Source: Streptomyces phaeolivaceus (GTDB lineage: Bacteria > Actinomycetota > Actinomycetes > Streptomycetales > Streptomycetaceae). Taken from it: a stretch of 64,000 nucleotides of DNA. Under the pieces are notes generated by a model, which searched no databases, was not told where the DNA came from, and saw only the letters and a program-made list of their open reading frames with translations. Location of the stretch: assembly GCF_009184865.1 (NCBI RefSeq), contig NZ_CP045096.1, positions 1-64,000 of the forward strand, written 5' to 3'. Positions 8,482 through 16,296 of the stretch are shown here, piece by piece (position 1 is the first letter of the stretch; the number at the start of each line of letters is the position of its first letter). Both the position numbers and the translations under genes were made by a program.

Positions 8482-8652
8482 TCCTCCTCGACACCCGCCC
8501 GCAGTTGCGCAACAAGGGCGACGACAGCCGGCCCGACCTGGAGCCCAACGGCGCCGTCGACGAGCGCCGCCAGAACCTCGTCCACTCCAACTACCCGGGC
8601 AACCGAAACCCGTTCATCGACCACCCGGAGTGGGTCCAGGCGATCCGGTGGG
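8482..8652 (+). pseudogene. Remnant of an endonuclease I-family secreted nuclease
   Basis: In frame 3 the segment LEPNGAVDERRQNLVHSNYPG, followed by NRNPFIDHPEWVQAIRW, matches the C-terminal signature of endonuclease I-type nucleases, whose family ending is close to YEGNRNPFIDHPEYV..IW. No start, signal peptide or catalytic core could be found upstream: 8143-8480 contains only broken frames. The fragment ends at a strong hairpin. It is read as the 3' stub of a secreted DNase. Confidence 0.6.
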
Positions 8653-8657
8653 CGGTT

Positions 8658-8694
8658 CGGCCCGCCGTGCGGTTCCAGCCCGCACGGCGGGCCG
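8658..8694. terminator. Strong bidirectional hairpin terminator
   Basis: CGGCCCGCCGTGCGG (8658-8672) and CCGCACGGCGGGCCG (8680-8694) form a perfect 15-bp stem with a 7-base loop. It lies between the nuclease remnant (plus strand) and the 3' end of the KAP NTPase gene (minus strand), so it could end transcription from both sides. Confidence 0.75.
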
Positions 8695-8706
8695 CCCCTG
8701 ACGTGC

Positions 8707-10884
8707 TCAGGGCGTCGGCACGGCGTTCGCCACGTCCGCTCTGATGGAGGCCAGGGCGGCCATCGTGATGCCGCCGTCCACCCGAAGCAGTTCCAAGGCC
8801 TCCGCCACTGTTTCGGCCACGCGCACCGACGTGCCCGCGTCCCGTTCCCGCTGCCATGACGCGTTGGTCCTGGGAACACCGAAGTACTGGCAGATCGTGG
8901 CGAGGCACGACAGATACACGGCGGCGTCCTCGGCCTGCGAATACTCCCCCACCAGGTGAATTCGGATGCGCTGGACCACCTCCTCGACCGCGGCGACCAG
9001 GGCCGCCGTGTCCCCTGCCTCCCGCATGGCCGGCAGGGCCTCGAAGAACGCGGTCGCGACCGGCTTCTGTTCCTGTCTCATCCTGGCTGCCAGAGCCTCG
9101 CAGACGAGACGCGCCTGCCGGCCCACTTCCGTTCCGACCACCCGGTCCACCGGCACCGAGGAGCCGCTCTCCTTGGCCACCCGCACGCACTCTCGCGCCA
9201 CCCGGATGAGGTCACGCGGCACCCCGCCGCTCATCGCGTGGCAGAACAGGGCGAGCGGGTCCGGGAATCCCACCACCCGGCTCTTCAGCAGATTCTTCGA
9301 CTCCTCGGCGGTGAACCTCTGCACGGGAATGATGGAGTCGAAGGAGGAGTCGAAGACGTCTCGCACCGGAACGCCCCGCAGCGAGAAGTTGTGCAGGGCG
9401 TCCTCCGACACGGAGACCAGAAAATGCACCCCCTGAATATGGAGGAGGTCCTTGATGCTGTTGACGAAGGCCACGGCATCCTCGCCGTCCTCCATCTTGT
9501 CCAGTTCGTCCAGGGCGACGATGATCTGCCGGGGCGAGGTACGAATGAAGCTGCTGACGAAGTTCTTGAATCTCAGGACCAGTTCCGGATGCGTCAACTC
9601 GCGCTCGGCCAGCTCCAGTTGCTCGTGGTCCTCCATGGTGAACAGTTTGAACACGAAGGCGTTCTTCGAAAGCCGCTGGTGCGTGGCGGAGTAGTCGAGG
9701 GCCCGTAGCGCGTCCGCCGCCAGGGAGATGTCCCGTTCCACATAGCGGGGACCCATGAACTCGCGGATCGCGCGGCGGACGGCCGGGCTGGACAGGGCGG
9801 CGACCACCGCGATGCCCAGCCCGGCGAAGACGAGCAGGAGTCCGGGGATATCGGTGAGCTTGACGGGGGACGAGGCCGTCGTCCGGCCGTAGGAAATGAG
9901 GATCACGCCCACCAGCACGAACGCCGGACCGACCGCGAGCCGGACCAGGTCGGTCGGGTGACGGATCACTCGATTCTGTTGCTCCAGGTAGGCGATTCCC
10001 TCGCGGTTCGACTTGAGGATGGCGTCCGCGACCTCACGGAACAACATGCGGAAGAACTCCGGCGCCGCGTAGTGCACCGGCACCGGCACGTAGACACCGA
10101 TGTAGTTCTCGGGGTTCCAGTTCTGCACGGACTGCATGAGCGTGGTCTTTCCCACGCCGCGCGTACCGCTGATGCCGATCGCCGACGCGCGGTGCTCCCC
10201 GATGAAGTCGTAGATCTCCCGCGCCGACTTCGACGGTACGGCGTTCACCGACTCCAGTTCCACGAGATTCGGCGCGCCCCTGCTGTCCAGGGCGGCCAAC
10301 TCGCTCTTGCTCTGCTCCCAGCGCTCGTTCAGCACCGTCGACAGGAGGGACTCGGCCTCGGACCTCAGCGCCAGGAAGAGCCGGTCCTCCGCACCCGTCA
10401 GGTGCAGCTTGGCGCGGGCGGAGGCGGTGCGCGTCGGCCGCCTCCATGTCCACAGCACCAGGGACAGGCTTACCGCCAGCAGGAGAGCGCCCAGGCTGAA
10501 CGAGAGATTCGAGCGGTCGTGGACGCGCAGGTGGTCCCAGCCCTTGGCCGCGGCGACCGCGTACACGGCTGCCGCGAGCCAGGTGAGCACACAGACAAGA
10601 AGGGGCACGGCGGTGATCCGGTTTCTCGCCCGTCGTCGCTGTCTCGTGATCCATCGGTCGCTGCTCGCTTCGAGCCAGGCCCGGTGTTGTTCGCGGAGCG
10701 CGTTCACCGACAGCCTGGCCCGAACCTCCTGCCTGACCGAACCGTCCAGAACAAGGTCACCCGGTGTGTTGTCCATGAGGTCGGCCGCGTCCACCACCGC
10801 GCGGTCGAGGAGGCGACTCTCGTGGGTCGTCACCCGCTCACGGTCCTCGTCGGTCAGCAACGCGAGGAACTGACTGTCGTCCAC
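8707..10884 (-). CDS. Membrane-anchored KAP-type P-loop NTPase
   Basis: This protein of about 725 residues has two pairs of transmembrane helices. One pair is near the N-terminus (VPLLVCVLTWLAAAVYAVAA, then LSFSLGALLLAVSLSLVLW). The second (LAVGPAFVLVGVILISY, then IPGLLLVFAGLGIAVVAAL) lies between Walker A (SGTRGVGKTTLMQ) and Walker B (IIVALDELDKME). Membrane helices inserted inside the P-loop domain are a hallmark of KAP NTPases, the group of Kidins220 and the phage-exclusion protein PifA. The GTG start at 10884 has GGGGGAG five bases upstream. A longer frame to 11067 exists, but its extra N-terminus is a relic of another gene. No partner gene is visible; a role in phage defence is possible but unproven. 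Confidence 0.75.
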   Translation of the reverse strand: MDDSQFLALLTDEDRERVTTHESRLLDRAVVDAADLMDNTPGDLVLDGSVRQEVRARLSVNALREQHRAWLEASSDRWITRQRRRARNRITAVPLLVCVLTWLAAAVYAVAAAKGWDHLRVHDRSNLSFSLGALLLAVSLSLVLWTWRRPTRTASARAKLHLTGAEDRLFLALRSEAESLLSTVLNERWEQSKSELAALDSRGAPNLVELESVNAVPSKSAREIYDFIGEHRASAIGISGTRGVGKTTLMQSVQNWNPENYIGVYVPVPVHYAAPEFFRMLFREVADAILKSNREGIAYLEQQNRVIRHPTDLVRLAVGPAFVLVGVILISYGRTTASSPVKLTDIPGLLLVFAGLGIAVVAALSSPAVRRAIREFMGPRYVERDISLAADALRALDYSATHQRLSKNAFVFKLFTMEDHEQLELAERELTHPELVLRFKNFVSSFIRTSPRQIIVALDELDKMEDGEDAVAFVNSIKDLLHIQGVHFLVSVSEDALHNFSLRGVPVRDVFDSSFDSIIPVQRFTAEESKNLLKSRVVGFPDPLALFCHAMSGGVPRDLIRVARECVRVAKESGSSVPVDRVVGTEVGRQARLVCEALAARMRQEQKPVATAFFEALPAMREAGDTAALVAAVEEVVQRIRIHLVGEYSQAEDAAVYLSCLATICQYFGVPRTNASWQRERDAGTSVRVAETVAEALELLRVDGGITMAALASIRADVANAVPTP

Positions 10885-10984
10885 CTGGTCTCCCCCGAAG
10901 TCGGCACCGGAGCGCGGAAGGTCAGATCCTCGCACGAAGGAAGAGCGCACAAGACCCAAGTCGGGAATTCGCCCCGGGACCGGG

Positions 10985-11345
10985 CAATCCAGGTGCGTCG
11001 GCGCGAACATCCGCAGCACCGCCGACAGGACCACCACCTCAAGTGCCTTCGACAGATCGTCCGACACCGTCTCCGGGGTCGTGCGGACCCCGGGGGACGC
11101 CGAAGGACTCGGCCAGAGCGACGCAGTCCGGGCGGGTCAGTTCGGGCGGGTCAGTCCGGGCGGGTCAGTCCGGGCGGGTCAGTTCGGGCGGGTCAGTTCG
11201 GTCGTGGTGGTTTCACCGAAGGCGTCCGTCATGTACTCGCGGAGGATGCCGTAGCCGCCGTCGACGACGACGATGAGCCAGGTGACATTGAGGTCTTACC
11301 GGCGGGCCGTGGCCAGTTCGGCAGTGGAGGACGGGGCGCCGCCGG
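10985..11345 (-). pseudogene. 3' remnant of a thiamine-diphosphate enzyme (acetolactate-synthase-like)
   Basis: Minus-strand fragments in different frames rebuild the C-terminus of a TPP enzyme. They read TAELATARR-stop-DLNVTWLIV, DGGYGILREYMTDAFG, TELTRP, CVALAESFGV, RTTPETVSDDLSKALE and finally VVVLSAVLRMFAPTHL. The breaks are a TAA, a block of five 14-bp repeats at the ELTRP position, and a one-base insertion near 11085. GDGG..-type motifs bind Mg-TPP in intact members. The last part runs in frame into the KAP gene, which explains that gene's misleadingly long open frame. Confidence 0.75.
11129..11198. repeat. Five tandem copies of a 14-bp repeat
   Basis: The unit CGGGCGGGTCAGTY is repeated at 11129, 11143, 11157, 11171 and 11185. 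It falls on the codons for LTRP in the TPP-enzyme remnant. Four extra copies (56 bp) are not a multiple of three, so the expansion alone would break that gene. Confidence 0.9.
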
Positions 11346-11499
11346 TCCGGCCGCAGCGGGCGGGGCTGGTACATCACGAGAGCGATGACCGGCCACCCAC
11401 CTCGTCACCGTCTGGACGGCTGCGCTTCTCCAGCGCGCGGGTTCGCCGTGGGCTACAGGCTCTGGCTTCCCTGGTGTTCGTCGTGCCGCGTTCAGCTGC

Positions 11500-12153
11500 T
11501 CAGCCCTCAGGCCAGTGTGGGTTCGGCGTGCCGTCATCGCCCATATGCGCCCGCTGCCAGATCTGGTTCCAACCGTACGGAGTCTCCGGCACCAGCCGGT
11601 GGCGCCGCCCGCACGGACACCGTGTCGGCGCCCAGGCGCACCGGCCGCACAGTTCGACCCGTCCGTGCCCGGTCGGGTGCGGCTCCGGCGGGCCCTCGTC
11701 ACCGCACGCCGGGCAGCCTGGCAGTTCAGCGCCATCCAGAAGAGCGTTCTGCCGTCGGACGTACTCGGTCAGTCGCAGCGACGGGTGTCGGAACGGAGCG
11801 TCGTACCAGGCGCGCTCTGATCCCTCCCACCAGCTCCGCAGCCACCACGGCCGAGGGTCCGGTACGGCCCGCCGCCCGGCCTGCTTCTCCGCCCGGCGCT
11901 GCGCGGCGTACTCCTCGGCCCGTGCGAGCCACAGCACCCGTGCCTCGTGCAGTTCCTCCACCGCCCGCACCAGCGCGTCAGGATCCGCCTCCAGCCGCCG
12001 GGGCATCGCGGCGCTGAGCGTGAGGTGGTGGTAGGTCGCCCGCAGGCCGTACGGCGCGAAGACGGTGAGGCAGGTACGCAGGGCGCTGTGCCGTCGATGG
12101 AGCGGGAGCCGGGCGTCAAGCACGCGTGCCCGGTGGGTCAGGAAGCTGGGCAC
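11500..12153 (-). CDS. Hypothetical cysteine-rich protein
   Basis: This 217-residue soluble protein is of unknown function. The C-terminal third has paired cysteines (GCPACGDE, ELCGRCAW, RCPCGRRH) that could bind one or two zinc ions; the middle is an Arg/Glu-rich helix (ARAEEYAAQRRAEKQAGRR). The GTG start has GGAG nine bases upstream. It overlaps the end of the next upstream gene by 16 bp, so the two are probably transcribed together. Such short Zn-ribbon proteins are common in Streptomyces without assigned roles. Confidence 0.7.
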   Translation of the reverse strand: MPSFLTHRARVLDARLPLHRRHSALRTCLTVFAPYGLRATYHHLTLSAAMPRRLEADPDALVRAVEELHEARVLWLARAEEYAAQRRAEKQAGRRAVPDPRPWWLRSWWEGSERAWYDAPFRHPSLRLTEYVRRQNALLDGAELPGCPACGDEGPPEPHPTGHGRVELCGRCAWAPTRCPCGRRHRLVPETPYGWNQIWQRAHMGDDGTPNPHWPEG

Positions 12154-12848
12154 CGTGTGAGCTCCAGGTCCAAGGCTCGGGCCAGGGCAGAGGTAACGGC
12201 GGCGGCGTGTGCCGACAGATGTTCCTCAGCCCAGTTTCCGGCGAGGTCGAGGAAGTCCCGCAAGTCCTGCTGAGCAGCGGTGACCAGCTCGCGTACCTCG
12301 TCCACCGGCAGCTCGATCACCGGGCTGCCGTTCTCCGCGTAGGCGTCGAAGGTCAACCGGACCGTGTCGCCGTCGCGTTCGGCCGCCGACGACGGGTCGT
12401 GGCCGAAGTAGGCGCAGCCTGTGCCGTCGAGCACCTCCAGCCAGTCCCGCCATGCCTCCAGTCCGTTGCAGCAGCCCGGGTCCACGAAGGTGGTGCCGGT
12501 GGCGTCGTCGGTCACCCGGAACCCGCCGGCGGCGAAGAGGTCGGGCATGGTGAGCAGCCCGTGCAGGAACGCGGCGAGCGGGTCGCTCGGGCACGACCCA
12601 TATTCTCGCTCCGGCCCATGTTCTTCCTCCGGCCCGTGTTCTTCCTCCGGCCCGTGTTCTTCCTCCGGCCCGTGTTCTTCCTCCGGCCCGAAGTCGTTGC
12701 AGGCGGCGATCCGCATCACCGCTCTGCCGACCTGCGGCGGAGTCAGTTTCCCGTTCAGCACGAGGTAGCCGCAGGAATCGTGCTCGCCAACCGGCCAGAG
12801 TGCGAAGTCGTCTGCAGCGACGATCTCCAGAACGGGTTGCATCACCAT
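12138..12848 (-). CDS. Hypothetical protein with acidic GPEEEH repeats
   Basis: This protein of about 236 residues is not recognised. It begins MQPVLEIVAADDFALW after a Met-Val pair. The middle holds five tandem GPEEEH-like hexapeptides from an 18-bp DNA repeat, probably a flexible acidic linker. The C-terminal half (VIELPVDEVRELVTAAQQDLRDFLDLAGNW) is globular and helical. The start is uncertain: the ATG at 12848 is chosen, but the frame is open to 12905 and neither start has a good ribosome site. It overlaps the downstream gene. Confidence 0.65.
   Translation of the reverse strand: MVMQPVLEIVAADDFALWPVGEHDSCGYLVLNGKLTPPQVGRAVMRIAACNDFGPEEEHGPEEEHGPEEEHGPEEEHGPEREYGSCPSDPLAAFLHGLLTMPDLFAAGGFRVTDDATGTTFVDPGCCNGLEAWRDWLEVLDGTGCAYFGHDPSSAAERDGDTVRLTFDAYAENGSPVIELPVDEVRELVTAAQQDLRDFLDLAGNWAEEHLSAHAAAVTSALARALDLELTRCPAS
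12603..12692. repeat. Five tandem copies of an 18-bp in-frame repeat
   Basis: The unit TTCTTCCTCCGGCCCGTG (plus strand) is repeated at 12603, 12621, 12639, 12657 and 12675. The middle three are identical and the outer two diverge. It encodes the GPEEEH hexapeptides, so copy-number change would keep the reading frame. Confidence 0.9.
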
Positions 12849-12905
12849 CACACGGGAATGATGCCGGACCCAGTGGCACATCACCACAGGCTTTATCCGC
12901 GGCAT

Positions 12906-13335
12906 CGAGTTCGGGACCGGGCCCGCTACCAGGCCAAGGAGCTGAAAGCTCCGGCAACGACGGTGATGGCACGTTGTCTGGCGTCGCAGAGGGGATGGCC
13001 GCTGGTGTCGTCACCAACGCTCGTGATCACGGTGGCCGTACGCGCATCAGGAGGTGCGTGCCGACCTGCGCGGACGCCTCGACGATCAAGACTCACGTAG
13101 GTCGTGGCTGGGTTCGTCGGAACTTCTGGGGCAGGTCAAGCCACAGGAATGGCGTTTCTGTCGTGTCGTTCATGTCCGGTAGCGCGCATGCCGATATGAC
13201 CTCCAGTCTCCTTCCACGCGCCCTAGGTCCCAGGCCCTCGGTCCTGGGCCAACCGAAGATCATCCGCAGGCCCGATGTCAGCTCCGGGCAGCGGGAGCCA
13301 CCATGCCGGTGAAGACCTGCCAAGAGGAGCGCATC
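12906..13335. other. Intergenic stretch without a recognisable gene
   Basis: These 430 bp lie between the acidic-repeat protein and the cupin. No frame shows convincing coding on either strand. A short plus-strand run near 13045-13150 (AHQEVRADLRGRLDDQDSRR) may be debris. The cupin's ribosome site GAGGAG is at its right edge. Confidence 0.5.
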
Positions 13336-13854
13336 ATGTCCTACCTGGAGTACCTCGAGTACCCGGAGCCCCGATACCACAGCGACAGGGGCGAAGTGAA
13401 CGCGGTTTTCCGCCCGGCTGACTCCCCGCCGGACATCGTCTCGCCCGGCGCCTCCACCCACTACCTCGCCACCAACGAGTCGACCGGCGGCGAATTCGGC
13501 CTGTACAGGGTGGAGTTAGGCGCACAGTCCGCCGGAGCCAAGACCCACTTCCACAAGGCGATGTCGGAGTCCTTCTACATTCTCTCCGGCGAACTGGAGC
13601 TCTACAACGGCGAGAGGTGGGTGACGGGCCGCGAGGGTGACTTCCTGTACGTCCCCGTCGGCGGCCTGCACGCCTTCAAGAACGTTACCGACGAGCCCAC
13701 ATCCATGCTCATGCTCTTCTCCCCCGGTGCCCCACGCGAAGAGTACTTCGAGCACGTCGCGGAGATGTCGCAGCGCGGTGGCGAGGAGCTTGAGCGCTTT
13801 CGTTTCCGGCACGACAGCTACTTCGTCGAAGATCTCAAGCCCGAGGCGGAGTAG
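13336..13854 (+). CDS. Cupin-domain protein
   Basis: This 172-residue single-domain cupin has motif 1 as AKTHFHKAMSESFYILSGELEL and motif 2 as GDFLYVPVGGLHAFKN. Two His and Glu in motif 1 and His in motif 2 would bind one metal ion. The start ATG has GAGGAG seven bases upstream; the frame is open to 13303 but that extension lacks a ribosome site. The gene stands alone. Function could be a dioxygenase, isomerase or small-molecule sensor. Confidence 0.85.
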   Translation: MSYLEYLEYPEPRYHSDRGEVNAVFRPADSPPDIVSPGASTHYLATNESTGGEFGLYRVELGAQSAGAKTHFHKAMSESFYILSGELELYNGERWVTGREGDFLYVPVGGLHAFKNVTDEPTSMLMLFSPGAPREEYFEHVAEMSQRGGEELERFRFRHDSYFVEDLKPEAE

Positions 13855-14112
13855 TCCGGGCCCGTTGGAGGGCTTGGCGGGTGTCGAAAGCAGATCCTGG
13901 TGGCCGCGAAGTGTGACGCGATCGTGGTCCGCCAGGGTCGACCAGGATCCTCGTGGCTGGCGTCTCAGCGAGCGGTCGTGAGTCCTGCTAGATCCGGCTG
14001 TTCTCCGTCAGGGGATGGCGAGCTTCAACTCCGGGCGCTCCCAGGTCACCTTCGGTGGCGACCGACCCATCATGCTCGACCAGGTGGCCCTCGGCGGCAT
14101 CTTGGCACCCTG
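13855..14112. other. Intergenic stretch without a recognisable gene
   Basis: This stretch follows the cupin stop and precedes the paired operators at 14113. No credible coding frame or terminator hairpin was seen. Confidence 0.5.
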
Positions 14113-14171
14113 TGTCAAGCATGCTTGACATCCCTCCGGGGGCGCCTCTAGCGTGTCAAGTGTACTTGACA
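14113..14171 (+). promoter_or_regulatory. Paired palindromic operators with overlapping promoter
   Basis: Two copies of TGTCAAG-N4-CTTGACA lie at 14113-14130 and 14154-14171, with centres 41 bp apart (about four helical turns). A -35 TTGACA (14125-14130) forms the right arm of the first copy. A TAGCGT at 14149-14154, 18 bp later, is a plausible -10 and touches the second copy. The small XRE protein encoded in the following operon is the obvious candidate repressor. Confidence 0.75.
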
Positions 14172-14192
14172 TCGCCTCGGAGGAGGGTACCG

Positions 14193-14591
14193 ATGCAAGC
14201 GCTCAAGGAGATCAAGGCGACTACCTGGCTCGCGTTCTGGACACTCGCCTGGGTGGCGACCCTTGCCCTGGCCAAGTTCGGCCCCCGACTCCTGTGGAAT
14301 CCGCAGCAGTGGGGGGCGAGCTGGGCTGCCGTTGCCGTCAACTTCATCGTCGGCATCGGCTGGATTCTCGCCTTCACGCGCTTTCTCCGCGTGCTCGACG
14401 AGCTGCAACGGAAGATCATGCAGGATGCGCTGGCGGTCACCCTCGGCGTGGGGTGGGTCGTCGGATTCGCCTATGTCGTCGTGGACGCCGGCGACCTCGT
14501 CGCCCGCGACGTCGATGTCGCCGTCCTCCCCGCGCTCATGGGAGTCGTGTTCGTGATCGCTTTTGCCGTCGGCAAGATCCGCTACCGATGA
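14193..14591 (+). CDS. Small four-helix membrane protein
   Basis: This 132-residue integral membrane protein has four predicted helices: TTWLAFWTLAWVATLALA, WAAVAVNFIVGIGWILAF, LAVTLGVGWVVGFAYVVV and VLPALMGVVFVIAFAVG. The ATG start follows GGAGGAGGG by seven bases. Its stop overlaps the start of the XRE regulator (ATGA). Pairs of a small membrane protein and a YozG-like XRE regulator are common in bacteria; the membrane protein may sequester or sense for the regulator, but no substrate is known. Confidence 0.8.
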   Translation: MQALKEIKATTWLAFWTLAWVATLALAKFGPRLLWNPQQWGASWAAVAVNFIVGIGWILAFTRFLRVLDELQRKIMQDALAVTLGVGWVVGFAYVVVDAGDLVARDVDVAVLPALMGVVFVIAFAVGKIRYR

Positions 14592-14782
14592 AGAACCGCA
14601 TCACGGAACTTCGCGCCGAACGCGGGTGGACGCAGGCCGACCTGGCTGAGCGTGCCGGCGTGTCCAGGCAGACGATCAACGCCATCGAAACAGGGAAGTT
14701 CGACCCAAGCCTTCCCCTGGCCTTCCGTCTCGCCAGGATCTTCGGCCTGAAGATCGAAGAGCTCTTCCTCGACGATCAATGA
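14588..14782 (+). CDS. Small XRE/Cro-type helix-turn-helix regulator
   Basis: This 64-residue regulator consists almost only of the HTH. It begins KNRITELRAERGWTQADLAE, has RAGVSRQTINAIETGKFDPS as the recognition region, and ends FGLKIEELFLDD, matching the YozG-like branch. It is translationally coupled (ATGA) to the membrane protein. It probably acts as a dimer on the two TGTCAAG-N4-CTTGACA sites upstream of the operon and so represses itself. Confidence 0.9.
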   Translation: MKNRITELRAERGWTQADLAERAGVSRQTINAIETGKFDPSLPLAFRLARIFGLKIEELFLDDQ

Positions 14783-15220
14783 CGCGCAACCACCGATCAG
14801 CCCTTGGCTCCATGGGCCTGCGCAAGAGACATCGACGCTCTCGCGGTCAACGCGTCCGGTCATCTGCATGTGTGGGGGCGCCCCTTCTTCATCGTCGGAG
14901 AACAGGCCGAGCGTGTGACGGAGGACTTCCAGCGCTGCCCCACTGCGGCATGCGCGGACGTGGATGGCCTCGCGGCGGAGATGCTGCCCCGGTTCGACCC
15001 TGCGCTGCGCGGGCGGATCAAGCCCGACGTGAACGGGATCCCTGCCCAGCGACGAGTCGATCGTCCGGGAACTGGCGACACAGCTGCAGATGCCGCGCGG
15101 TGCCGCACCGCGTGATGGAGTTCGCCGGCGCCCTGCTGCCGTGGGGATGTCCAGGGGCTGTGGTCGCGTCCGCACACGCCGTCCGAAGCGCTCTGAAGCG
15201 CTCTGAAGTGCTCTCAAGCA
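14783..15220. other. Stretch without a recognisable intact gene
   Basis: These 438 bp carry only short broken frames. A plus-strand run (14804-15115) gives ARDIDALAVNASGHLHVWGR and then LPRFDPALRGRIKPDVNG, with a possible continuation PSDESIVRELATQLQMPRG in another frame near 15045. This could be a frameshifted relic, but no family was recognised. Confidence 0.4.
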
Positions 15221-15252
15221 CTTCGTCCCGCTGGATGACCAGCGGGACGAAG
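15221..15252. terminator. Perfect 14-bp hairpin terminator
   Basis: CTTCGTCCCGCTGG (15221-15234) and CCAGCGGGACGAAG (15239-15252) pair perfectly around an ATGA loop. There is no T run. It lies downstream of the XRE operon and downstream of the minus-strand gene starting at 15961, so it may terminate both. Confidence 0.7.
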
Positions 15253-15361
15253 CATCAGGGCCCGGAAAGAGCAGTAGCGTCACCGTGAGGTGGACGGGCC
15301 GCTTCGGGCGTTGCGCGTGTTCATGCTCATGCGCGGGGTGCCTGTTCGCGTGGCGTCTCCG

Positions 15362-15961
15362 TCACTGCCGAGCGCCCTTCCTCGCGCCGGAGAACGCGGC
15401 GTACGCGCCGATGGCGAGGAAGAGGAAGGTCATCGCGTCGGCCGCCTCGCTCCAGCCCTCCGTCAGCACGTCGAAGTGCTCGGTGAACAGCGTGACCGCC
15501 GAGACGCCGATTTCGTCGCCGCCGATCATCGCGATGCCGATGAGCTGGCCGAGGTAGACCGCGCCCAGCGACAGCAGGGCGCTGACCACGGGCAGGAGCG
15601 GGTTGGCGCCACCGACCTTGCCCGCCGCGAAGCCGATGAGGAAGCCGACGCCGACGGCCGCGTAGCCGATCTCGTACTCGGTCGCGCCGACGATCCCGCC
15701 GTAGATGCCGGCGGTGACCAGGGCCGTGACGACGGCGACGACCAGGCCCAGGGCGACGTTGTTGCGGGCCGGCGCGGCCGGGGGCGCGAACGGGGCCGGG
15801 GGAGGCAGGGCGGCACCGGGCTGCTGGGCGAACGGGTTGCCCTCAGCGGGCTGCTGGGCATAGGGGTTGCCGTCGGCGGGCTGCTGGGCGTAAGGGTTAC
15901 CCCCGGCGGGCTGCTGGGCGAACGGGTTGCCCTCGGACGGCGATGGAGCTGACTGGGTCAT
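15362..15961 (-). CDS. Membrane protein with NPFAQQP-repeat N-terminus
   Basis: This 199-residue protein has a cytoplasmic-type N-tail built of four NP(F/Y)AQQPA(D/E/G)G repeats and a proline-rich linker. After these come hydrophobic segments: NVALGLVVAVVTALVTAGIY, YAAVGVGFLIGFAAGKVG, LPVVSALLSLGAVYLGQLIGIAMI and AMTFLFLAIGAYAAF. Pro/Gln-rich tails before membrane domains are frequent in Streptomyces proteins and may mediate protein contacts. ATG at 15961 follows GGGGGAACCTGTC. Function is unknown. Confidence 0.8.
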   Translation of the reverse strand: MTQSAPSPSEGNPFAQQPAGGNPYAQQPADGNPYAQQPAEGNPFAQQPGAALPPPAPFAPPAAPARNNVALGLVVAVVTALVTAGIYGGIVGATEYEIGYAAVGVGFLIGFAAGKVGGANPLLPVVSALLSLGAVYLGQLIGIAMIGGDEIGVSAVTLFTEHFDVLTEGWSEAADAMTFLFLAIGAYAAFSGARKGARQ

Positions 15962-16296
15962 GACAGGTTCCCCCATGGAACTGATGCGACGAGTGGTGCG
16001 GTGTGTGCGCACGAGTGTGCGACAGGACGCCGAAGACTAACAGGCGCGGCGAGCCTCTTCGCCAGGGATTACCCCGGGGCTTTCGCAGCGGGGATCGGCA
16101 ATCCGCCGACGAGTACACGCCGGAGGGTGCGGGAATCCGGGGAAGAGCCTTTGGTCTGACCAGCGGACGGGCTTCGGTCGCCAGTGCACAGGCGAGCAGA
16201 CGGCAGACGGGCGTGGGCCCACAACGGCAGACGGAAGACGGCAGACGAGCGCGGGCCCACAGCCGTCGCTCGGCCGCCCGGTTCGGTTTCTCCTTC
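15962..16296. other. Intergenic stretch with GGCAGACG-type short repeats
   Basis: This 335-bp gap has no convincing gene. Between about 16195 and 16260 the motif GCAGACGG recurs four times with GGGCCCAC interspersed. The promoter of the membrane protein gene should lie near 15970-16020. Confidence 0.5.

Noticed and set aside
10885..11067. Longer N-terminus of the KAP NTPase
   Set aside because: The extra codons match the end of a TPP enzyme, and a strong ribosome site precedes the GTG at 10884.
11129..11198. Possible replication iterons or regulator-binding array
   Set aside because: The repeats lie on codons of a decayed enzyme gene and no replication gene is near; slippage explains them.
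14582..15283. Minus-strand 233-residue open frame
   Set aside because: Much of it is antisense to the XRE regulator and includes a terminator stem; its composition is not protein-like.
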